From: a virus
Length of the DNA stretch: 27,175 nt
Direction: 5' to 3' (one strand)
IMG/VR virus record: IMGVR_UViG_3300033149_006339
Location: 1-27,175 of that record
In this document: piece after piece, positions 14,620 to 19,764 of the stretch
Numbering within the stretch: position 1 is the first letter of the stretch
Layout: every line of letters starts with the position of its first letter
The notes under the pieces: generated by a model
Database searches by the model: none
Seen by the model: only the letters and a program-made list of their open reading frames with translations
What the model was told of the DNA's origin: nothing
Program-made: the position numbers and the translations under genes

Positions 14620-15017
14620 AGAAACATAAAATCTTCCTAATGATGTCGGATCGTGAAAAGGAAATCTTGGAAGCTATTAAGGAGAAATTAGGTGGTAATA
14701 CCTCTGAAATTATTAGAGGACTTATTAGAGAGAAATATGTCAAGATGTTTCCTGAATATACTCAAGCTAAGAAAGAGAAGACTCCTAGACAGAAATTTTT
14801 TGATTCTCTTGAGTTACAGGAGCCTAAGAAACTTTGTGAATTTTTAGGTGGTGAGATAGTGATAGATGAGGGAATAGAAAAGTGTTTTAAAGGTAAAGTA
14901 ACTCCTTATGGTAGAAGTGGAACTTATTTAGATTTAAAGAAAAGTGTTTTGGTTCCAGAGATAAAGGCCAGATTTAATGCTGGTGAGATAGATATACCAG
15001 AAGAATTTTTAAAATAA
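14613..15017 (+). CDS. Ribbon-helix-helix regulator
   Basis: This is a 134-residue protein counted from ATG 14613; the upstream in-frame TTG (14589) lies inside the promoter and is rejected. Residues 3-11 form a short strand (KKHKIFLMM), 12-26 a helix (SDREKEILEAIKEKL) and 29-44 the second helix (NTSEIIRGLIREKYVK), the classic MetJ/Arc/CopG fold with the N-T-S-E-I-I motif. The C-terminal 80 residues (about 55-134) are an unrecognised domain with KLCEFLGGEIVID and GRSGTYLDLKK. It is the first gene of the rightward region, under an operator-bearing promoter and closed by a terminator at 15043-15072, so it is probably a phage repressor or early regulator. Confidence 0.75.
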   Translation: MVKKHKIFLMMSDREKEILEAIKEKLGGNTSEIIRGLIREKYVKMFPEYTQAKKEKTPRQKFFDSLELQEPKKLCEFLGGEIVIDEGIEKCFKGKVTPYGRSGTYLDLKKSVLVPEIKARFNAGEIDIPEEFLK

Positions 15018-15042
15018 ATTGGCCATAACATCTTTTGGCCAC

Positions 15043-15072
15043 ACCCCCCTATTTTTTGAGGGGGTCTTTTTT
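15043..15072 (+). terminator. Rho-independent terminator after RHH gene
   Basis: ACCCCC (15043-15048) pairs with GGGGGT (15060-15065), 11-nt loop, followed by CTTTTTT. It separates the regulator gene from the next promoter at 15274. From 15073 to 15273 there is no ORF I can support. The stretch holds a small hairpin (GTTAGA/TCTAAC at about 15086-15102), a CCCCTAA/TTAGGGG pair (15074-15080 with 15198-15204), and a GC-rich patch near 15115. Confidence 0.8.
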
Positions 15073-15273
15073 ACCCCTAACTTCTGTTAGATAGTCTCTA
15101 ACCTTGACCACCTTTTCGCGCGGGGGTCGGCTCGTTTTCTGTTTTTATGGAAACATTGATAAACTTTAGTAAAAAATAATAAAAAAACAAAATGATTTTT
15201 AGGGGTTAGGTAAAAATATAGTAAAAATGCGATTTTTAGGTTCGCTTTATATAATGAAATGCGTTATTAACAC

Positions 15274-15301
15274 TTGACAGATTTTCTGGGTTTGATATAC
15301 T
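15274..15301 (+). promoter_or_regulatory. Promoter for structured RNA/early transcript
   Basis: TTGACA (15274-15279), 16 nt, TATACT (15296-15301). The predicted start at A15308 coincides with the first paired base of the RNA described next. Confidence 0.75.
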
Positions 15302-15307
15302 CCCTTT

Positions 15308-15479
15308 AGAGAGTTTAAAAAAAAAGGAATTAAAAAATATAAAATATAGAGGCCAACAAGTAAGAAAAACATCTGGGCTTTAATCTATATTTTATATTCC
15401 GGCCACTAAACACTGGCCACTAAACAAGAGTTTAAACACACACCAAAGTTTAGATTCTTGTATCTCTTTTAAACTCTCT
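15308..15479 (+). ncRNA. Structured RNA closed by a 13-bp end helix
   Basis: P1 pairs 15308-15320 with 15467-15479 (13 bp, perfect). P2 pairs 15336-15350 with 15384-15398 (15 bp, perfect, 33-nt loop). P3 pairs 15424-15437 with 15448-15461 (14 bp including G-U pairs) around the 10-nt loop ACACACCAAA. A 12-nt direct repeat (GGCCACTAAACA, 15401 and 15415) lies between P2 and P3. G-U pairs appear only on this strand, so the RNA is the plus-strand one. The 5' end equals the predicted transcription start. It may be a discrete ncRNA or the first part of the leader of the gene at 15587. After it (15480-15557) only small hairpins are seen. Confidence 0.7.
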
Positions 15480-15586
15480 CCGGGAGTCGCAATTGAATAA
15501 ATTGCCCTTCTCTTTTAGGGTTTTCTCGGAGGTCAACGTAGTAAAACCTTTAAATTACCAGTTAACCGCTGGCTGGTTCATTAAAA

Positions 15587-15895
15587 ATGGCAATTAAAAT
15601 TGTATCTACTAAAACATTTAATAAACCATATTGGAATAAAAACGATATTGAAAACTGGTTGATTAAAAATGGAGTTAAAAATAATGATTATGTATCTATA
15701 GATGGAGTTAATAATAGAGTTTATGATGTTCTTAAAATTCAAGAAGTTAAAGAATATATCCCTGCTATACCTAAAATTAAATTGAAACTAAAAAGAATAG
15801 TAAATAAATATGGTTGTCAATATCAAGTTTATTATAAGATATTAAAAACTTGGAACGATGAGGTTGAAAATAGTTTTTATTTGAGAATATATTGA
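15587..15895 (+). CDS. Unrecognised 102-aa early protein
   Basis: The family is not recognised. It is lysine/asparagine-rich and looks mixed alpha/beta. Residues 1-35 (IKIVSTKTFNKPYWNKNDIENWLIKNGVKN) and 40-60 (SIDGVNNRVYDVLKIQEVKEY) show a strand-turn-helix order. The C-terminal part (PKIKLKLKRIVNKYGCQYQVYYKIL) is basic. No Shine-Dalgarno sequence precedes the ATG; a boxA-like GGTTCATTAAAAA runs up to the start codon. The leader segment 15558-15576 is complementary to 15911-15928 behind the stop. A nucleic-acid-binding small early protein is a guess. Confidence 0.6.
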   Translation: MAIKIVSTKTFNKPYWNKNDIENWLIKNGVKNNDYVSIDGVNNRVYDVLKIQEVKEYIPAIPKIKLKLKRIVNKYGCQYQVYYKILKTWNDEVENSFYLRIY

Positions 15896-15900
15896 AACTA

Positions 15901-15932
15901 TATCCCGGCTCCACCAGCGGGGGGCTGGGATA
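15901..15932 (+). other. Hairpin whose loop can pair with the gene's own leader
   Basis: TATCCCGGC (15901-15909) pairs with GCTGGGATA (15924-15932, one G-U). The loop contains CCACCAGCGG (15911-15920), complementary to CCGCTGG-c-TGG (15566-15576) just before the start of the 102-aa gene. No T-run follows. Confidence 0.55.
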
Positions 15933-16623
15933 CTCTCCACCTTAACAACTGATTATAAACTCTATTATAGCGGTTCTTATTTATGACTAAAAAAGCAATG
16001 ATTAAATATATTTCATCTTTTGAAATCTACCCTACAATGAATAGCTGGAATAGAAAATATGGCTATTCCTTCAATGTTAAAATTTATAATTTACCATTAA
16101 AAGATGAAGAAAAAAATAAATTATATGAAATCATAGGAGATGAAAATTTATCAGAGTGTTTTTATACAGATATTTATGATTTAATTGAAGTATGGAGATA
16201 TGCGAATATTAAATTGTTTGGGGTGCATAGAGATGAAAATATTAAAAATATAGAATATCCTAATTTTACAGCTTTTCTTAACGGCAGAAGTTCAGGACAT
16301 TTAGTTTTAGGTAAATGGAACGGCTACAATTATTGTGGTTCTGGCTGGTGTTTCACAGAGGAGGAATTAAAAGATATGTCTAAAGAAGATGTAAGATATA
16401 TTTACAAAGTATTAAGAGAATTTGAAAAATTATATAAAAGCATTATCAAATTATGTAGATATTATGCCAACCGCAAAATAGAAGAAAAGACAATAGAGGA
16501 AGTAAAAACAATAAAATATAAAACCTTTACTGATTAAATTATTAACTCAATCGTGGGTTAATTACAACATCCGCTAACACCGCAATTGATAGAGTTTATA
16601 ATTAGCTTTTAGGGTGGAGAGTA
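15931..16623 (+). other. Gene-bracketing RNA complementarity (about 39 bp) around the 184-aa gene
   Basis: Upstream segments 15931-15945, 15949-15967 and 15970-15974 are complementary, in the right nested order, to 16609-16623, 16587-16605 and 16579-16583. They give 15, 19 and 5 base pairs, separated by a symmetric 3 by 3 internal loop and a small inner loop. The three non-Watson-Crick positions are all G-U on the plus strand. The helix ends 8 nt before ATG 15983. The 16538-16608 stretch also holds a local hairpin (ATTAAC/GTTAAT). Confidence 0.75.
15983..16537 (+). CDS. Unrecognised 184-aa early protein
   Basis: The family is not recognised. The protein is rich in aromatic residues and appears globular, alpha/beta. 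Conspicuous motifs are FLNGRSSGHLVLGKWNGYNYCGSGW (about 95-118; NGRSSGHLVL is typical of small phage proteins of unknown role) and a C-terminal helical, lysine-rich part (about 125-184). There are three cysteines but no clear metal site. Its start has no Shine-Dalgarno; GGTTCTTATTT directly precedes ATG. The gene is enclosed by the long complementary arms described separately, so its translation or mRNA stability is likely structure-controlled. Confidence 0.65.
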   Translation: MTKKAMIKYISSFEIYPTMNSWNRKYGYSFNVKIYNLPLKDEEKNKLYEIIGDENLSECFYTDIYDLIEVWRYANIKLFGVHRDENIKNIEYPNFTAFLNGRSSGHLVLGKWNGYNYCGSGWCFTEEELKDMSKEDVRYIYKVLREFEKLYKSIIKLCRYYANRKIEEKTIEEVKTIKYKTFTD

Positions 16624-16632
16624 GATAATAAC

Positions 16633-16654
16633 AAAGAACATCGGCGGGTTCTTT
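16633..16654 (+). other. Leader hairpin with ATCGGCGG loop
   Basis: AAAGAAC (16633-16639) pairs with GTTCTTT (16648-16654), loop ATCGGCGG. The loop can pair (8 bp, one bulged G) with CCGCCGGAT in the loop/stem of the terminator at 17206-17240. The hairpin ends 9 nt before ATG 16664, and its 3' arm is part of a boxA-like GTTCTTTAAAAAC. Confidence 0.65.
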
Positions 16655-16663
16655 AAAAACAAT

Positions 16664-17161
16664 ATGCAATTTAATTTCGCAACTTTAAGGCAATACTTGC
16701 AAGATTTATTTTTTAATCCTAACAACAACATCAAAAGACACGCTAAAGGATTATTAAAAGAGATAGATAAAGACAATAAACTAAAAGATGAGATTGACAC
16801 CTTGCTTGTGGTAAAAGATGATAAAGAAGTTTTAATTGATATATGGAGGAGGAAGGAGCGTTTATACTGGACAGAACAAGCTGAACAGGCAGCAAAAGAT
16901 ATTTTTAATTCAATGATAGATAAATATGACAAAGATTATACAGAAAGGCAAAAAGATGATTATTTTAATGATTACGCAATGGAATATATAGAAGGATATT
17001 TTACCTATTATCACACAGCTTGGGAGTATTTAATGGTTGCATCTCCGGAATATGAAGGCGAAGTGTTTGATACTACTTCACCGGTAGATAACCAAATCAC
17101 ACAGCTGGCAATTACAACCTTCACAAACCAAGTAAGAGATTATTATGACAGAATAAAATAA
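16664..17161 (+). CDS. Unrecognised 165-aa acidic helical protein
   Basis: The family is not recognised. It is strongly helical and acidic with repeated polar helices (residues 25-60, KRHAKGLLKEIDKDNKLKDEIDTL) and aromatic-rich parts around 95-125 (YFNDYAMEYIEGYFTYYHTAWEYL). There is no signal peptide or membrane helix. Acidic, aromatic small early proteins of phages often mimic DNA or bind host proteins, but nothing specific shows this. The leader hairpin and the downstream terminator carry complementary loops, so expression of this gene and of the one behind it may be coupled. Confidence 0.65.
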   Translation: MQFNFATLRQYLQDLFFNPNNNIKRHAKGLLKEIDKDNKLKDEIDTLLVVKDDKEVLIDIWRRKERLYWTEQAEQAAKDIFNSMIDKYDKDYTERQKDDYFNDYAMEYIEGYFTYYHTAWEYLMVASPEYEGEVFDTTSPVDNQITQLAITTFTNQVRDYYDRIK

Positions 17162-17205
17162 TTTATATTATTCTCTTCTTATCTCGTGGGTATAACCCAC
17201 TACAT

Positions 17206-17240
17206 AAAAAGACACTATGACCGCCGGATAGTGTCTTTTT
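17206..17240 (+). terminator. Strong rho-independent terminator
   Basis: AAAAAGACACTAT (17206-17218) and ATAGTGTCTTTTT (17228-17240) form a 13-bp perfect stem with loop GACCGCCGG and a U-run in its 3' arm, and the sequence after it is AT-rich. A further small hairpin (GTGGGT/ACCCAC, 17186-17200) precedes it. It lies between the 165-aa gene and the 144-aa gene, which has no clear own promoter, so readthrough or antitermination is needed. Confidence 0.85.
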
Positions 17241-17275
17241 ATTATTTTATTAACTTTTACAGCTCTTTAACTTAA

Positions 17276-17710
17276 ATGTCCGGTAGCGATGATTGGTTTA
17301 AATTTATGACTACTACTAATGGCTTTACTAAAATAAACAATACCCAGCGCAAGGCGTTTGCTCAACTTATAGAAAATAAAACAGGTAAAAAAAGAGATGA
17401 TGATGATTTTGAAATATTAAAAGAAAAAGAAATGAAAAAAGAATTAGAGCGTTTAAGGAAAAAATACAAAAAAGAAATTGAAATTTATTTAAAAGGGAAA
17501 CAAGCAGAAAGAAAATTAGAAAAGGTCGGTTTATATACAAGTGGTGATGAAATTGAATTAGGTTGGAGATTAAAAGAAAAAATTGAAGCAAAGATTAAAT
17601 CAAAAAACAACCATTATAAAGAAAAAGCTATCAGGGATATTTGGTCGGTTCAAACATTGGAGGAAGCTAAAAAAATTGTAGATGATTACTTCTCCCTGTT
17701 CATAGATTAA
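17276..17710 (+). CDS. Unrecognised 144-aa lysine-rich coiled-coil protein
   Basis: The family is not recognised. Residues 1-30 include SGSDDWFKFMTTTNGFTKIN; residues 40-85 are a charged helix/coiled coil (KRDDDDFEILKEKEMKKELERLRKKYKK). The rest is helical with a C-terminal IDDYFS-like aromatic end (IVDDYFSLFID). There are no cysteines, membrane segments or enzyme motifs. The ATG lies inside the boxA-like/complementary arm 17261-17284, and no Shine-Dalgarno precedes it. It probably needs readthrough of the terminator 17206-17240. Confidence 0.6.
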   Translation: MSGSDDWFKFMTTTNGFTKINNTQRKAFAQLIENKTGKKRDDDDFEILKEKEMKKELERLRKKYKKEIEIYLKGKQAERKLEKVGLYTSGDEIELGWRLKEKIEAKIKSKNNHYKEKAIRDIWSVQTLEEAKKIVDDYFSLFID

Positions 17711-17716
17711 ACCATT

Positions 17717-17766
17717 GTAGATTTATTTACTTTTGTAGATTTATTTACTTTTGTAGATTTATTTAC
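17717..17766 (+). repeat. Three-unit palindrome array (GTAGATTTATTTAC)
   Basis: Three identical units, GTAGATTTATTTAC, at 17717, 17735 and 17753, separated by TTTT (18-bp period). It belongs to the same GTnnATnnATnnAC family as those near portal and TerS, in reverse orientation (A-run on the other side). It follows the 144-aa gene stop by 6 nt. Confidence 0.8.
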
Positions 17767-17781
17767 TTTTATTTAAATTAT

Positions 17782-17815
17782 CTATTGGCTGTTATACACC
17801 AAAAACAGCTAATAG
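17782..17815 (+). ncRNA. Stem-loop with ATACACCAAA loop
   Basis: CTATTGGCTGTT (17782-17793) pairs with AACAGCTAATAG (17804-17815), 12 bp with one G-U, around the 10-nt loop ATACACCAAA. It is one of five such stem-loops in the window. The stem is unrelated in sequence to the others. Confidence 0.7.
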
Positions 17816-17878
17816 GTTGGCTAATTAACTCAATCAATCACTCGCCGGACATTTAAGTTAGGGAGTTATAATTTGGTT

Positions 17879-17909
17879 GTAGGTTTATTTACTTTGTAGG
17901 TTTATCTAC
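17879..17909 (+). repeat. Two-unit palindrome array
   Basis: GTAGGTTTATTTAC (17879-17892) and GTAGGTTTATCTAC (17896-17909), separated by TTT (17-bp period), 11 nt before the ATG at 17920. It is the second unit group of the family in this intergenic stretch. Confidence 0.7.
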
Positions 17910-17919
17910 TTTCATAATT

Positions 17920-18075
17920 ATGGAATATCAATATCAGCAAAAAAACTTTAATGAAACCTTGATTAAAAAGCAACATAAAAAAGATTGCCGGCTGTTTATT
18001 TTGGGAATAGCCGGCGTGGTCGTTTATTACATTATAATGGCGCTTCTGTTTTGTCGGGAAGCGTGCGTATTATGA
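17920..18075 (+). CDS. Small single-pass membrane protein (51 aa)
   Basis: This is a 51-residue frame (ATG 17920 to TGA 18075). Residues 1-23 are polar (QYQQKNFNETLIKKQHKKD), residues about 25-44 are a hydrophobic segment (LFILGIAGVVVYYIIMALLF), and the end carries two cysteines (LLFCREACVL). It reads as a small membrane protein, N-terminus in the cytoplasm. The stop overlaps the ATG of the next gene (ATGA), which supports it as real. The role is unknown; small membrane proteins in this position can be lysis-timing or exclusion factors. Confidence 0.55.
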   Translation: MEYQYQQKNFNETLIKKQHKKDCRLFILGIAGVVVYYIIMALLFCREACVL

Positions 18076-18308
18076 GGGTTGGAGAAAAAGTAAAAGTTAT
18101 CAACACTCATATTAAAAACAAGCCCCGCGCTTTTGCCGGAGTGTTGGAAAAAATCGGGCGGTTTAGGTCGGGGTTTGTTTATGGTCGTGTTTACAATTCT
18201 GATACAGGGGAAAGATATTACTTTGCTATTACTGATGTCTATCCCCTGAATAATAATGAAAAACCGCAGGAAAAACAACAAACAGCGCAGGGTAATATGC
18301 TTTTTTAA
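18072..18308 (+). CDS. Small beta-barrel/KOW-like protein with clamp-motif-like end
   Basis: This is a 78-residue protein from ATG 18072 (ATGA overlap with the previous gene); a longer start at 17985 lies inside that gene and is rejected. Residues 1-60 look like a small beta-barrel (EKVKVINTHIKN...FAGVLEKIGRFRSGFVYGRVYN...YYFAITDVYPL), with the EKVKVI...GVLEKIG pattern of SH3/KOW-like folds. The tail is a flexible linker ending in QGNMLF at the very C-terminus. That resembles sliding-clamp-binding peptides (Q-x-x-[LM]-[LF]-F-like), and a clamp-like gene lies two genes on. This link is inference. Confidence 0.6.
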   Translation: MRVGEKVKVINTHIKNKPRAFAGVLEKIGRFRSGFVYGRVYNSDTGERYYFAITDVYPLNNNEKPQEKQQTAQGNMLF

Positions 18309-18411
18309 AGGAAAGGCAAAAGATTTAATGCCGTTTCTTAAAGTTTTGGCTCGTGAATATGAAAACGGGCTGGTCGGTTATATTAATGGCAAGTATATTT
18401 ATCTTAACTGA
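18256..18411 (+). CDS. Small basic protein (51 aa)
   Basis: This is a frame from ATG 18256 (overlapping the previous gene by 53 nt) to TGA 18411; an internal ATG at 18328 is preceded by AGGAAAGG, one of the better Shine-Dalgarno matches, and would give 27 residues. The longer product has an RR/KK-rich start then GKAKDLMPFLKVLAREYENGLVGYING. The end (about 25-51) looks like a short alpha-beta piece (FLKVLAREY, GLVGYINGKYIYL). No family is recognised. Either start may be used. Confidence 0.45.
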   Translation: MKNRRKNNKQRRVICFFKGKAKDLMPFLKVLAREYENGLVGYINGKYIYLN

Positions 18412-18429
18412 TAGATATATTTATAAATT

Positions 18430-19041
18430 ATGCTTTACAATAAATTTAATTTAGAAGTTAGTAAGTTTGCAGGAGATAGTTATGGTTCTAAACCAGAGTT
18501 AGGGGGAGTGTTCTTTACTTCTCGGGCGACAGCGGCAAGCGATGGTTATAAATTGATAGAAGTTAGTGTTCCAAGCGAGTTGAAGCCGGAGGAATACCCG
18601 AGTGTTAACGGAAAGAAAGCGATGAGGGGTTGCCGCCCGTTTATAGTGCCGGCGCCGGCGTTGAAGGAAATTAAGATAAATAATGGTAGTTCGTTGCCAA
18701 TATTGAATTGTATAGGTGTTGGTCATTTAGATAAGGAAAAGGTGGAGTTTTTAAATACCAACCTTGATGAGAGTGAAATTAAAACTATTAAAAAAATAGA
18801 AGCAAAGTATCCGGATTATCAGCAGTTGTTTAATCAAGAAAAGCCAGTATTGGAAATATCGGTTAATGCTAAATACTTAAAAGAAATAATGGACTTTATG
18901 AGTAAATTCGTTGATACGGGGTCAAAAGAAGTAAAAATAAAACTTTATGGTTCAAATAAGCCGATTATGTTTACAGCGGAAAATAACAGCACTCGCCAGA
19001 AAGTTCGGGCTTTGTTGATGCCGATTACTACAACTAAATAA
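18430..19041 (+). CDS. Short DNA sliding clamp-like protein
   Basis: This is a 203-residue protein, whose C-terminal part (about residues 130-200) resembles the last domain of bacterial beta clamps (DnaN): PVLEISVNAKYLKEIMDFMSKF, KEVKIKLYGSNKPIMFTAENN, then the near-terminal RALLMPI that corresponds to the Y-x-LMPM-x-L end. The N-terminal part contains RATAASDGYKLIEVSVP, like the a-TDG-y-rL strand of clamps. At 203 residues it is much shorter than DnaN (about 370), suggesting two rather than three domains. It may be a phage clamp or a clamp paralog interfering with the host clamp. No Shine-Dalgarno sequence is seen. It lies just before a large structured RNA. Confidence 0.65.
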   Translation: MLYNKFNLEVSKFAGDSYGSKPELGGVFFTSRATAASDGYKLIEVSVPSELKPEEYPSVNGKKAMRGCRPFIVPAPALKEIKINNGSSLPILNCIGVGHLDKEKVEFLNTNLDESEIKTIKKIEAKYPDYQQLFNQEKPVLEISVNAKYLKEIMDFMSKFVDTGSKEVKIKLYGSNKPIMFTAENNSTRQKVRALLMPITTTK

Positions 19042-19050
19042 GGCGCTTGA

Positions 19051-19460
19051 TGTTGCCGGTTATACATACACCAGAGTATAGTCGGCAACAATGAGGCGCT
19101 TTGTAAATTTATTTACCTTAACATCAATAATTATTAAGACAAACAGAGAATGGTTAAGTTCGGTTGTCGGTTAAACTCACCGCGCCATTAAAACTTAATG
19201 CTGGCTGTTTGCTTGAAATTATTGATTGCGCCTCAACCTTGACATCAGCTTGTTTAAGCCGGTAATGCCCTTTCCGTTAATAAGGGCTGGCGTATCGGAA
19301 ATAGACGATTGGGCATAGGGCAACCGCAGAGCTTGGGACTATGAGGGAAACCTCCTCTCAAGCGGCAACTCTATTGTGATTTACCCGGTATCACATAAAT
19401 AGAACCGGGAGCGTTGCAGAGGGGCGCAATGAGTTTAAATATACACCAAAATTTAAACTC
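19051..19460 (+). ncRNA. About 410-nt structured RNA with pseudoknot
   Basis: Elements in order are as follows. Stem-loop 19051-19090 (15 bp, two G-U; loop ATACACCAGA). Palindrome unit GTAAATTTATTTAC (19103-19116). A 22-bp helix 19123-19146 with 19205-19226 (two bulged As). A closing helix 19226-19234 with 19421-19429 (one G-U). Hairpin GCTTGGGA/TCTCAAGC (19331-19338 with 19356-19363) with an inner GAGG-GAAA-CCTC tetraloop. An H-type pseudoknot: 19375-19380 with 19390-19395, and 19384-19389 with 19404-19409. Hairpin 19431-19460 (10 bp, loop ATACACCAAA). All wobble pairs fit plus-strand RNA. There is no ORF I can support in 19042-19542. A standalone RNA or a large leader of the next genes; no match to a named class is known to me. 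Confidence 0.7.
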
Positions 19461-19542
19461 GTTAAAAATCTGTCTTTAAAATTTGAATATCAAAAGCGTC
19501 CGGCTTAAAGCGGTGAGGCGTTTTTTGGTATTCGCTTTGTTT

Positions 19543-19749
19543 ATGAAAAAAAATAAAAAAACATTTTATCATAACATTTGCTCTATAGAGCATTGTGGAA
19601 AAATAGCTCGCTTTAGAGAATTCAGAATATATGAAATTTGGTCGTTAGATGAAGAAGGAGATGTTAAAAAAATGATTTATAAAGAAAATGAATGTGATGA
19701 GGATTTGGCATTGTGCGAGGAACACGCTCGTGAAGCGGGCTGGATATAA
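19543..19749 (+). CDS. Small zinc-ribbon-like protein
   Basis: This is a 68-residue protein from ATG 19543; the longer frame from TTG 19483 starts next to the RNA's last hairpin and adds a basic stretch of little sense. Pattern: a lysine-rich start, then CSIEHCGKIARF (C-x4-C), an intermediate strand region, and ECDEDLALCEEHAREAG (C-x2-H). The C-x4-C...C-x2-H arrangement is a zinc-binding motif seen in small phage and bacterial proteins. Its role is unknown. It ends just before the palindrome that precedes the helicase gene. Confidence 0.65.
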   Translation: MKKNKKTFYHNICSIEHCGKIARFREFRIYEIWSLDEEGDVKKMIYKENECDEDLALCEEHAREAGWI

Positions 19750-19750
19750 A

Positions 19751-19764
19751 GTTGATCAATCAAC
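19751..19764 (+). repeat. Single GTTGATCAATCAAC palindrome before helicase start
   Basis: A perfect copy of the unit seen near portal and TerS, preceded by AAA, ending 4 nt before the ATG at 19769. If it forms a hairpin in the mRNA it lies where a ribosome binding site would be; if it binds a protein it may be an operator. Confidence 0.75.

Larger units (their letters stand above)
17261..17867 (+). other. 24-bp long-range complementarity around the 144-aa gene
   Basis: Positions 17261-17284 are fully complementary to 17844-17867: 16 perfect Watson-Crick pairs (17268-17283 with 17845-17860), extended on both sides by pairs that include four G-U wobbles. The upstream arm contains a boxA-like GCTCTTTAAC (17262-17271) and the ATG (17276) of the gene. 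It would sequester both if formed. Confidence 0.75.

Noticed and set aside
16609-16932. Minus-strand frame opposite the 165-aa gene
   Set aside because: Shadow of the plus-strand gene; low-complexity hydrophobic product caused by lysine/asparagine codons on the other strand.
17717-17766. CRISPR array
   Set aside because: Units are 14 bp palindromes with 4-bp spacers, no unique spacers and no cas genes; a tandem repeat instead.
15931-17867. Mobile elements with terminal inverted repeats
   Set aside because: No transposase in the enclosed genes, no target-site duplications seen, and arm mismatches are wobble-compatible, which fits RNA pairing better.
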